From contig FJUW01000044.1 in NCBI GenBank assembly GCA_900074885.1, positions 298,321-362,320 on the forward strand: a stretch of 64,000 bases of DNA. The letters are read 5' to 3'. Under the pieces are notes generated by a model. It had not been told where the DNA came from and ran no database searches. It saw only the letters and a program-made list of their open reading frames with translations. The stretch is from Rhynchosporium graminicola. Taxonomy: Eukaryota > Ascomycota > Leotiomycetes > Helotiales > Ploettnerulaceae. The translations under genes and the position numbers were made by a program. Numbering within the stretch: the stretch's first letter is position 1; every line of letters begins with the position of its first letter. Below, piece after piece: positions 24,296-35,095 of the stretch.

Positions 24296-25297
24296 TCACT
24301 GGAAATCGCAGCGCATGTTACTGAAGAAGTCGTGCCCAGAGATCGCGACGAACTTGTTCTTATTTCCCTTTTTCTTCTGAGTTTGAGGGACCTGGACAGT
24401 AGAAGCGGTATCTGCGTTGAGCGACATTGACGGAAGTGCCTTTTCCACCTTGCTGATAAATGTCGTCACAGGTGTTATGATCTTCTGGGCTGTTGTAATT
24501 TTCGAGATCTCGGCATTGGCGGTAGTTGGAAGAGTTTCTTGGATACCCGACTCGAGATCCGAAGTTGGTGTCCAATGGGCTTTCTCAAGACCTAGAACAC
24601 TCATGAGGTACGAGTAACTCTGTTCGGAAAGGCGGTTCTCGAATCTTTGGCTGTTGAATGGAGCTAACTTCGAAAGTGGAATTTCGTACACGTGCTTGAC
24701 CTGGATGTAGGATTGCTTGGTAAGTGTACCGGTTCGTTCGAGTCGCATAACTTCTGCGGGATTGAATGATGGGTATCTGGAGGTGCCGTGGAAAATTGGC
24801 AAGTTGCGCGCTTTGTCTTGTGGGCAAGGGTTAATATTGCCAGATATCTGTTTTCTCGGTTAGCGTTTACCTCGCTCATCGGCATGGAAGAGCCTGGAAC
24901 ATCGATTACTTACGGTGCACGCCCGTGTCATAATCTCTCCATCCTCTGACTTCCATTTCTTCAGAATGAACACGGGATGTCCGAGAGCTGGAAGCTCGAT
25001 TTTCTTGCCGCAGCCGGTCTGCGCACAATGAATTGTGGTATTTTCGTCTTCGGGAAGGTAAGCAAGTGAGCCGATTGGGGCGTATTTCTCAAGTAATGGG
25101 GAACGAGAGGAGTAAGATGATCGTCTCGATGAACATGAGTAGTAACTTGATGTCGATGAGATCGATGAGATCGATGATACTGAGCTGTTCCGAGGTCTCT
25201 GGGTGATCGAAGCTTGTAGTGGCTTTTTGGTGCTCAATGTGGTATTTTGAACGACCTGTCGATCAAAAGCAGAATAGAAGAACTCAGGGGCACCCAT
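24296..25297 (-). CDS. Unknown Ser-rich fungal protein
   Basis: I do not recognise this family. Two exons (25297-24914 and 24847-24296) give 311 residues, joined by a 66-nt intron with GTAAGT donor, GCTAACC branch-like site and ACAG acceptor. The N-terminal third contains a low-complexity Ser tract (about residues 35-63). A Cys pair follows in 'IHCAQTGCGKKIELPA', then an aromatic and basic stretch 'FILKKWKSEDGE'. The second exon has 'NINPCPQDKARNLPIFHGT' and ends in a Lys/Asn-rich tail. The first ATG in frame is 25297. No signal peptide or membrane helix is seen. The coding region may be longer, because the same strand stays partly open in the duplicated blocks at 23760-24215, beyond the TGA at 24296-24298. 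Function unknown. Confidence 0.6.
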
Positions 25298-28200
25298 ATT
25301 GGCAATAGTCAATTGAGAATATATGCGTGATAACAAATATACAATGTCCAGGTATTTGATGTGGTATAAGTCTTGTATGTTGGTAACTGGTACTTGTTTG
25401 TTGTTTGAGGTAAATATGTATGGTATCAGTGGGTATGGGTTGTTATGAAGATGAGTTTTCCTGCAGAACAGGAATGTGGGAGCGTCAAGATCATGCTATA
25501 TAACTGATGACGGTGCTAATGATCGTGCCGGAGCGGCACTTTGGAATAATTATCTTGGGGCGGAGTCCGCTTTGTGAGAGAGTGTATTTCCGAGGTATAA
25601 TCTATGATAGGCTGGTACTCTGATGCGTCAATACCTTCAGAAAGTATACCGGTGTCGGTAGTAACCTTTATTCCGGAAACATACTGGTTCTATTATGATA
25701 ATATAATTTTATAATAGTAAGCTAGACTTTTGTTTAGCACAAGGATCTAATCCTACCAGACCGTCTCATCAAGCGGGGTAAGCTAGACATAGCATCCGGC
25801 ACTTTACAGGATCGTAAAGTGCGGCTACATTGCCACATTTAGGAATTACTTTATTTTTACATTATTGATTAACCAAGCTCGACTAAGCACATGCTCATTC
25901 GATTCAAGAGTAAAGTGTTTGGATTGGCGTCTCGATGGTCATTTAAGCGAATGTGAACATAAATGCTCCCGGTCTTGAAAAAGTGTATGTGACGCTGCGA
26001 TTACAGGATTAGAAGCCAACACGCATGTCTCAAAATGCGACAAGAAAACATGTAGAAGTTTACAATGCATGTGCACCCCAGATTCTTATTGGTCCTCATA
26101 GAAACAGGTCAAAGACCTGTTCAAATGCTACAAAATCAGAGTCAACAAACTATCCTCGGCTAATAAAAATCCAATTATACCACCAAAAGTTGATCGATTT
26201 TTGTAGTTGAGAGAACGATTGCGACGAACCGAAGGAAATCATATTTGGTTGCAATTGAAGGGCTAGCTCCCTAGACTCTAAGCTAGAAAAACCGGACATT
26301 TCAATATTTGATTGATGTACGTAGTAATAGCTCTAGTGCATCAAGGTCGAAAGTTTCGAACTATCCACTCGGGACACGGCAGTTCCCTGGGATCTCAGCT
26401 ATTATATGGCCTCGATCGTCTCTCTCTAAAACTAGCGCCTTGCCTAGAATAGGAATTTACCCTGAATGCTACGGGAGCTTACAGATAGGTGCATTTTAGC
26501 GTAGACGTATTTTCTTCAGCAAGCCCATCAGCGCACCAATTTAGACTAGTCTCTCCAGGTGGAGCTGGAGTTGACTCACTTCAAGAGAAATATTTTGAGG
26601 CAATTCTATGCAGAGCCGCGGCTGTCATTCAGCTTTCCCACAAGACTATTGAAAATTCGAAATGGCATGATGCAAAGCAACCTCATCACTCGCATAATCG
26701 AACCTGGACTCATTTGGCAACGGGAAATGACAATGAGTGATAAACGTAACATCACAGACTATACAATCCGCCCATATCAACCCATATTCAAGGACTCAAG
26801 CAAGCTTTCATATAGGGTTTAGACCTTAAGTCCGAGTGTGGGGGTGGATCCGGTCCGATACTGTGAATACGCATGACAGCCCACCAGCCGTAAACTAAGT
26901 AAGTAAGCAAGCAAGCACCCGGCACGAACTTGGGTTCAAAATGACTTAGAGATCCTTATGCCACATACGGCTTCTGCTCTCAAATTTTCTTCATCAGAAT
27001 TGTTATTCAGATAATAATGGTAATAAGTGACATGGGACATCAGTTCTGACTAGCGGCAATCATCTTCTTGCTCACAAATGCCTAACCATAATGCACAGAG
27101 ACTCGAATTGATTATACAAACACACTTCTATAGAAGACAAGCGCTGGTTTATCGTTGAAGGGCCAAATTCTTGAAGCTGGAGCCTCCGTGCTCATCGTAT
27201 AGGTACGCGATTTATGGACTTTCCAAGAGCCGAGACTCATGACATCGATCCGGATTGCATTGTATTACATACAGGCCGTGATTTGTTGCATACTGAGAAA
27301 CACCGAAGCTGTAGAAATGCAAAGTTCTCGAAAAGCGTTCGTCGAATCATACTCATTTGTTCAGTTTCAGACATCAAGACCTGCCGAAGCGTGTATTGGA
27401 TGTAACGCAAAGAGAACGACCGGCATGAAATCGCAAGGAAGGAGCCGTCTTTAGTATATCAGATCCAAGGTAGAAATGGCAACATGGTGTAGGCCAGCCT
27501 CAGAGCCTCAGACCTGATCAATCACGGGCTGTAAAAGAAAGGTTACTTGGCAAGTTGAAAGATAAATCAACATCACTGTTTGAAGCAAGGCGGGGAAAGT
27601 ATGGACGCAGCTCTGAGTTCGAGTTTTTCTTCCAGATATATTTTAACATCAATGCTTTCCATTATGAGGACATTAGACCGATCCTGTGTTTGGTAGTCAG
27701 ACTGCAGACTTTGTCACTTAGTTCAAGGTAGTAAACGTTTCTTATCAGACATGAAAGAAAGTCGACACAGAACATCGATTATGTCCGTCGATATCGAGGC
27801 GCTATCATATGAATCTGAGATTGAGTTCACTTGATGAATGATATGTATGACCAAAATAATGGGTATTAGATTGCGATGATGAAACAATCAAGCATTTCGG
27901 CACAGAATATACTCGTATTTCTCTTTCTGACAGGCCACTTGACCAGATTCCAGATTATGCAAGTAGTCGCCTACAGTTCATCGAGGTAATTCGACTATGA
28001 TCTAGACATAGCAAATTGATATTACCAACCGGCTCTTGTTATAATCCTCGGTCTACTAGTACTGCGACCTGCGTGTGTCAATACTTAGTCATAGCGTTTA
28101 TCTCAGAGTTCTCCTTGCACTCTGCACCTATCTAGCTATCGTTCATACTTTCTGTTACTTGTAGACGAAACACATGAGATGCAACATATCGGACATGCCC

Positions 28201-28855
28201 TGTGTTGTATCGTGGATTCGTTCTATGAGTCGAGGCTGAGCTTTTGAAGGGGTAATTGATCTCATGAGCCCGATCCCGAGGCTGCTCAGATTGAGCTGGT
28301 GCTGTCTTAGTAGGATTTGCAATAGCCATTCGACGAAGAAGAGGATGACGCCATAGCCTCCGAATCGCTCGAGGGGAATATTGAACTCTGTAGGGCACCT
28401 AAAGCATCGATAAATTCCGAGGAGTTCTTATGAACCGATTGCCTTGTATTTCAGCAATTCTTGATGAGAGAAATTGCGTCGCTGTGAGATTGCCGGACCC
28501 GGGGCGCGTCCCGTGAGAATAATACTGTGATGTGGAATGAACTTTGGAGTGAGTGGAGTAATATGCGAAGGAAACCTGAGCATTGGTCACAAGATGTTCG
28601 GTGATAACGGTTTAACCTGGAATAGAAGCTTGATTATGGAATGAGTAGTACGAATACTGATTTCTCTCGCTGAAGATCCATCTGTGGGGTACCTGGACCT
28701 CAGGTTTTGATGCCCTAAATTCTCAACCAATTATACAGGGTACTGATAACGAAGTGGGGCTCATAAGTCTGTACGCTACAGGCTCCCTCGCCAGGTCTCG
28801 CTTGACTGTAAAACACCATTTTTTTTTGATAGATTTCTCTCAAAACCTCTTCTTT
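25298..28855. other. Gene-poor intergenic region
   Basis: 3.5 kb with no recognised domain. Frames at 26308-26822 and 27214-27454 overlap in several phases and look random. On the minus strand, 28590-28399 and 28398-28132 are two halves of one frame split by a single TAG (28399-28401), which could be a small decayed gene of unknown type. Short iterated words (AAGTAAGTAAGCAAGCAAGC) occur near 26898-26917. Confidence 0.5.
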
Positions 28856-29548
28856 AAGCTACCTTAGAGGCAAGTGCAGGGGTATCCGAATGGCACGGAA
28901 TGGTCAAAGGACGGTCAAAGGACGGTTCCGGATATGAATAGTCCTCTATAGAGGGAATCACCAGGGGACGGAAATTAGGTAAAAAGGACGGTTTTTAGGT
29001 AAGTGAATTTCTCGTGCCATCCTATCCAAATACTTAGAGTAGAATTACCCAGTTGTCCCCTAAACTTCATCATTGATACAAGTCTATCAACTTCAACGTA
29101 ATACTTAAGAGGAGTTGATATTCGGTCGATTTATTAAAAGTATACTCTCAGTTAGTATTACTCCTAGTATTACCTAGTACTATTAAAGGGGGGTAATTAA
29201 AGAAGTTTATGCCTACCCTGCATCTGCTAGTCAGAGTAGGAAGGTGCAAAGGAGACTAGCGTAGGTGTATTTAGTCAGAGTCAGAGCTCCTTCTCTAATC
29301 AATAACCTTTTGCTCCTCTAATTATCTGTCAGTACTATTCTAGGACCGTTCTTAGCTTTTTAAAATCGTTCCTAGCCCTAGAATTATCCCCCTTTGAAAA
29401 GTATTCTTACTGTTATACTATCAGAGACCCGTCCTCTCGTGATACCTTTTTTTTCTTTATTTTTTTTTACCTCCATTCATATACCGAACTGTCCTGTGAC
29501 CGTCACTTAACGGCTACTTTACACCTGCCCTTGCCTGTAAGGTAGCTT
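28856..29548. mobile_element. Foldback or MITE-like element with long inverted termini
   Basis: The left end AAGCTACCTTAGAGGCAAG (28856 on) matches the reverse complement of the right end AAGCTACCTTACAGGCAAG (ending ~29548), with 23 of the first 25 bases identical. Similarity continues inward: GGTCAAAGGACGGTTC and GGATATGAATAG on the left, against GGTCACAGGACAGTTC and GTATATGAATGG on the right. The inverted termini therefore reach about 90-100 bp with indels. The left arm also has a tandem TCAAAGGACGG. The ~500-bp interior is AT-rich and non-coding. No transposase is present, so it would be non-autonomous. Boundaries were judged by eye and no target-site duplication was fixed. Confidence 0.65.
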
Positions 29549-30498
29549 TTCTCTATAATTGATGTCATGATATTATCACAGGACGTCTAGGAATACAAGT
29601 TACGAAGTTCATATACTAAATGTCATATGTTCATGAATCTGATATTGAGATAATTGCAGCTTCATTGTTTCTATATCCTGAAGCGCACAGACTTACGAAC
29701 CCCAATTCATAAAGAAAACCCCTCATTCTACTTAGGATATGGGAGGCATAAGGTTGAGTCTTTTACAATTCTTCTGGTTGTTGTGATTGGCTTACAAGAA
29801 CAAACATATTAAACCCAAACGACCAGGGACAACACTTAACCGCTGTACCTCCTTATAACTCTTTTCAGAGCAAGCATGAGTTAAGAAAGAGCTGACGAAA
29901 AGCTTGAAGTTACCTGGAGATGCGCGTGACCAAACTGATCTTTGATTCAAATTTCATCCGTGTCCATTGTTTACTAGATACTGGGGCGAACTGGTGCCCT
30001 TCCCCGTCACATTTGCTGATCATCCTCGGCAAGTGGGTGTGGCTGTCCTGGGTATCTCCCGCGATTCTCGGATCGCAATCGCCGCCAAAACCAACAAATC
30101 CGTCGAAACCCAGCATCAAAAACATATCACGAGCAGTTCATAGATGATTGTCTACTTACACCCCAGCGACACCTGCTTGAGTCCTCAGCATGGCGAACCT
30201 CGCGGGCGACTCTGATACGGATCTATCGTGCTAATTAATCAATCACTCTAGTCTTTTTCTTTCTGTTGACAATCAATCTCAAGTTAACGCCGCCCCTCTT
30301 TCGGTCTGAACCTTATTTATAATCGATTTTGTTTTCCGGGTGTCGGGCATGTGCGCTGTACCTCTTCCAGCAAGCCCTTAACTCGAAGCTCCGACAGATT
30401 AGGGAAGTGTATATATACTACTGTGTGCGTCTTTGAATAGTTACAACACTGCGCTACACATGCAAACTGCCGCATCATACCTACGGTTACATCGCACC
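29549..30498. other. Intergenic region upstream of the methyltransferase
   Basis: No convincing gene; frames at 29910-30147 overlap on both strands. The last ~200 bases form the probable promoter and leader of the methyltransferase, with TATATATAC at about 30410. Confidence 0.5.
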
Positions 30499-30533
30499 GC
30501 ATCGCATCGCATCGCATCGCATCGCATCGCATC
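30499..30533. repeat. Pentanucleotide microsatellite (GCATC)7
   Basis: Seven uninterrupted copies lie 14 bases before the chosen methyltransferase start. An upstream in-frame ATG at 30460 would translate through the array as repeats of His-Arg-Ile-Ala-Ser. The tract is therefore either 5' leader or a variable N-terminal extension. Confidence 0.9.
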
Positions 30534-30546
30534 ACTTCCGGACATC

Positions 30547-31859
30547 ATGGCTGAATCTCCGCCATCCCCAATCGCGGAGACAGATCCGATCACTACACAA
30601 CCTCCCACGACGACAGAGACAGGCGCAGACACGCCAACAATAACAACGGACCTCGCACAACCACAGACACAATCGTCCACCACCGCAGGCGAAAGCAATC
30701 CGCAAGATCATGCGCACTTAGCGATAGACGAGGTACGTCTCCTCCCAAGACATGCATGCAGCTGTATCCCATCTCACTCATCTGCATACATTCGCTAACC
30801 AATGTCTCAACACCCAGGGCAACTTCGCAGACGACGACTCTGCATACGGCTCCTCAGTAGCATCCTCAAGCGTATCCCTTGCCTCCTCCATAACCCACTA
30901 CAAATACGAGAATGGGCGACGCTACCACGCTTTCCGCGAAGGGGAATACTACCTCCCAAACGACGAGGAGGAACAAGCACGTCTCGACCTCCAGCACCAC
31001 ATCTACCGGCTCTGTCTCGGCGGCAAGCTCTACGAAGCACCTGTCTGCAACCCGCAAACCGTTTTGGACATCGGCACCGGTACCGGGATCTGGGCTATTG
31101 ATTTCGCGGACGAGTATCCCGGCTCCTTGGTCATCGGTACGGATCTCTCGCCCATCCAGCCCGGTTTCGTACCCCCGAACGTCAAATTCTACGTCGATGA
31201 TTTCGAGCAAACATGGGAGTTCCACGAGGTTGGCCTATTTGACTATATCCATTGGAGGAGTCTGAGTGGAAGCACTGGCGACTTCCCCAAGTTATACGGA
31301 CAGGCGCTCAGAAATCTGAAGCCCGGTGCTTGGATCGAGGTCCAAGAATATGATGCCTGGGTATACAGTGATGATGATGAAAACATGACTAAGGCGCCTT
31401 GGACCCTAGAGTGGTGCGAGACTTTGAACAGAGTCAGTACGCAGTTTGGCAAAGTGCTGAACGTTGGACGCCATCACAAGCGATGGATGCAAGAAGCTGG
31501 ATTCGTCGATGTGGAGGAGAAGATCGTGAAGGTCTGTCCCTCTCTACTCTTTCTTGCCTTGTTTCTTCAAATCCCGTCAGGTGTATATCGAAACTGATAC
31601 CTACTGTAATTAGTGCCCAATCGGGCCCTGGACCCGCGATGCCTCTCTCAAAGAACTCGGCCGCTACGAACGCTGGCACATGAACGAATCCGTCGAAGCA
31701 CATTCGATGGCTCTCTACACGCGCGTCCTGAACTACACCCCCGAGCAAGCGCAAGTCGTGTTTGAACATGTCAAGATGGAGTTCAATAATAGAGATCTGC
31801 ATTTGTATACCGTGTATAGATTTCTGCAGGGGAGAAAACCCAGGGAGGATGGGTCTTGA
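30547..31859 (+). CDS. LaeA-like SAM-dependent methyltransferase
   Basis: A class I methyltransferase of the large fungal LaeA/UMTA-like family. Some relatives are regulators of secondary metabolism, but this one's substrate is unknown. Three exons (30547-30732, 30818-31531, 31614-31859) give 381 residues, with introns of 85 and 82 nt, both phase 0. The N-terminal ~60 residues are Pro/Thr-rich and disordered. The family opening 'YKYENGRRYHAFREGEYYLP' precedes SAM-binding motif I 'VLDIGTGTGIWAIDFA' (from residue 144), 'VIGTDLSPIQP', and 'FDYIHWRSLSG'. The last exon supplies 'GPWTRDASLKELGRYERWH', a usual C-terminal block. An upstream in-frame ATG (30460) would add 29 residues, including a repeat-encoded stretch. 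I prefer 30547 because the extension is repeat-derived. It is tail-to-tail with the NmrA-like gene. Confidence 0.93.
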
Positions 31860-32187
31860 TTCCGGGCTGTTGGCTATGAGCTCTATGGAAGTCGTGATGG
31901 AAACGTAGGCTTGTGTATCTACCCAAGCACATATAATTGAGGACAGTCTGATCACTTATATTTACGAATAGTCTTATGACAATATATACCGATGGCTTTA
32001 CTTGTGTGTATACTTGATAGGTTTCTGTGCAATGGAGGATCATTGAAAGTGCGTGCGTGTATACTCAACTCTATTCTTTCTTAAAGTGAACTGCTGCATA
32101 TCTCTCTCATCTAAAGTAATCCAAAAATGTACCTAATCAGATCGAAACAATTCAACACGTACCCACAATCTCAAGATTTTAAACCGT
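31860..32187. other. Convergent 3' region
   Basis: A 328-bp spacer between two converging genes. Both 3' untranslated regions and polyadenylation signals must lie here; the sequence is AT-rich with no other feature. Confidence 0.6.
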
Positions 32188-34271
32188 TCACTGGTTAAAC
32201 ACGATATCCCAATTCTCATTCTTGAAATACTCTTCCAGACTCGTCATCGGACATTCGAAGCCAGCCTGATTAGTTAGTCCATCACTCAACTCATTCAGCC
32301 CCCAAACGCTCTCTCAATAAGCGAAATAGAACTGGGTTTGTTTCTTTCGGGAAAACCGGAAACGAAACGAAGGAAGGAAATGAAATGATTGCTTACCTTT
32401 CGAATATCCTCTGCTTTCAATAACGTCTTATCACCACCGTCGTAGCCGGGATCACTATTCCACACACGTCCTCGTTAGCACTTTTCCCTCGTTCCCTCGT
32501 TCACTCTCCTCCCCCTTCCCTGCTCCTCCTAGGAAAAACCACCATTGAACAACAGGACAACGAATCCAACGCACTCACCTCGAATAGTCAAACATATCCG
32601 CCAACTCCTCGCCAAACATCCTATCCGGACAATTGGCCGCCATATCCTCCACGCCACACATCTGATACCTGGCGGGTTTCCCGGTGACTCTCGACCAAGT
32701 GGCGACGAATTCCGCCCAGCTGCATTCGGTGCCGGCGGCCATGTAGTGTTTCCCTGGGCCCATGCGGATCACGCCGTGGATGAAGGGCCCGAGGTCGCTG
32801 TTGATGGCGATGTGCGGGACTGAGGCGGTGGGGGAAGTGGGAAAGTATTGGATGTAGCTGTTGTCGGGTTGCTGTGGGGGAGGGGTGTTGTGAGTTTGGG
32901 ATAAAGAGGGGAGGGGAGGGGGCAGGCGGGTAATAAGAAGGGTAAGAAAGGTAGGAAAGGTGATGGATGGCATAGATGGGAGGGAGGAATAAGGTTGGAA
33001 GATGTTCTCTCCAATATTGAGGAGTGACGAAGGGAGGTGTCCGCGTGGTATCACGAATGAACTTGATAGAGGTTTCCACACATGAAATTAAATGGGAAAA
33101 GAGAGACCAGCATCAGCGCCGCAGGAAATGTTTGGGACGACAAGAGACGACCAAAGGAAAATCGATCGTTCAGACTCACTTTTGCAAAATAGGCACCGGG
33201 TGCCAACTTATAACTGCTCATGAAATATCCTGTCTGGACGCAGCTCATCTTCTTCGCTAGCTCTGGATACTTCTCCTCAACGCTACATATTTTCATCTAT
33301 GTCAGCAAGTGGCAGTCAAGATACGCGTTACAGATCTCCATTCTCCAGCTGATAGAGTCACAGCAAAGAAATAAGGCCCAAGCAAAAATATCGATGAGAC
33401 TGACTGGAAGCGAGAGGAAAACGGGCAACTCACTACCCTGGAAAGACCTCAGCCTTCGAGTCAAAATGATACAACTCCTGGTATTTCCCCTTGCTGCACA
33501 CTTTCGCATTGCTCTATTCGCAATAGTGATTAGCAATTGCATGTTCGAAAGCATTCATGAAAGAAAGATAAAAATGGTACCAAGAAAGTCACGAGATATC
33601 TATCGCAAAGAGAAAACATCGGGGCTGAGAGAAGAAGCGGACTTCCTTATTCATCACTTACCAAAGTACTCGCCACGAATCCCATCTCATCCAAACCTTC
33701 AACGACGCCTTTACTACCCGCCGCATCGGCGATGTTCTTCCCCTGCCTCAACTCAACTTCATATGCCCATTTCCTGCAAGTGATCCCTTTCTTTTCGGCC
33801 GCGGCTCTGCGTGATCAACAGATTAGTACAGAAATCATTCTTGGGATCAGCGATATATCAGAGTAGGCTTAGGATGAATCTCAATACCCCTTCTCGACCC
33901 TCATCCTTCTCCCGATAACAAATAATAAACCAAAAATCCCGAGCCCCCCCAAAAAATTCACAAGAAAAAACCACATACCTAGCATCCGGCCTCCAAAACG
34001 GCTCCCAATAATTCGTGACCGAGAAAATCAGATTCGCACCCTCAAAAGCCTTCTTCAAAGACTCAACATCCTCGAGATCAGCCGCCACGATCTCGATCCC
34101 CTTGCGCGCCAGGGCGACAGCGGCGGGAGAAGCTGGATTCCGGGTCAGACCTCGGATCCGGTAGGTTGGGTCGGAGAGGAATCGCGAGGCGACGGAACCG
34201 CCTTGGTTGCCTGTGACACCGATGACGACGATGAGTTTGCGGGGAGTGGGAGTTGTGGAACCCATTGCCAT
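32188..34271 (-). CDS. NmrA-like NAD(P)-binding protein
   Basis: An atypical short-chain dehydrogenase-fold protein of the NmrA family. Members sense NAD(P) redox state or act as regulators, and some are reductases. Seven exons on the minus strand (34271-33979, 33806-33662, 33513-33437, 33282-33180, 32871-32579, 32454-32397, 32265-32188) give 348 residues in one frame. The Rossmann dinucleotide motif is 'VIGVTGNQGGSVA', followed by 'RGLTRNPASPAA', 'AADLEDVESL' and 'IFSVTNYWEPF'. The segment 'FMSSYKLAPGAYFAK' and the C-terminal 'DIGPFI'-like 'SDLGPFIHGVI' region fit the family. Unlike other genes here, all six introns are long (124-308 nt). The start at 34271 has a second ATG two codons on. 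It lacks the Tyr-x3-Lys pair of classical SDR enzymes as far as can be seen. Confidence 0.88.
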
Positions 34272-35095
34272 TTGGTGTCTCCTGGAAGGAAATCTCTGGA
34301 GAAATCTACTTGATGTGATACTGTAGCTATGATAAATAAATGACCCGGTCGGTGGAAGATGGTGAGAAGGACGGGATGGCTTGGGAGAGAAAGAGCTTTA
34401 GTGGATTACCGAATAGAAGGATCTGTGGGCTGGCTTTAGGGTGTGGATTCTTGGGGATAGGGTTGTCGGTATCGTATCAGAGGAAGGGAGGGGGCAGTCC
34501 TCCTATCCGTATTTCTCGGGTCTGTCAAAAATGGGATGATAGGAGGGGTACGAAACTCTGATTTAGTAGGAGACTTGTCTGTTTTGGGAGTAGTAAGGTA
34601 AGGAAGGTGACAGACAGCTGTCCCGCTGCCTTGGTTGGAGACGGCTCGGCACGCCGGGAGTCGGCACTTGCCATGGGTTCATCACGTGCGACTTCGCTGC
34701 AGAACCGGCAGCATGGGATGCACGATCAGAGGTCTGGAGTGGCAAGACAGATAATAGAAAGAACTCGGCCCTGTACTTGTACGGGTATATAGGAAACTGC
34801 TTCACTGAGATGAGAGGAATACTAGACTCGAGAAAAGTGGCAGTGAACTTTGTAAAGACAACTGCAACTGAAGATCAAAAAGAGATCCTTGATCACCACC
34901 TACTCACGTCTACTGAGCCCCTTTTGGTGTCCAGCTATTTAAAAGGATTTGCCGGCAATCAATAAGTATAGCACAGAAAATACAATCATTATGTGCAAGA
35001 CCTTGCGCGATCCGACCGCCCTAAGCTAGTATGCAACGCCACCATCAATCCACGTCCTATACCTACAAAAAAGCCAAAAGCAACCCGACGCACAG
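34272..35095. other. Intergenic region between cohesin gene 3' end and NmrA-like gene
   Basis: Contains the NmrA promoter side and the scc3 3' side. Only short chance frames are present (34340-34561, 34563-34805). Nothing else is recognised. Confidence 0.55.

Noticed and set aside
28132..28590. Minus-strand frame split by a TAG as a gene
   Set aside because: Too short, no motifs and no homologous pattern recognised; mentioned only in the gap description.
33220..33783. 187-codon plus-strand open frame
   Set aside because: It is antisense to NmrA-like exons and introns that form a complete, phase-consistent gene on the other strand.
30547..34271. Methyltransferase plus NmrA-like pair as a secondary-metabolite cluster
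   Set aside because: No core synthase, P450 or dedicated transporter adjoins them; the next gene is cohesin.
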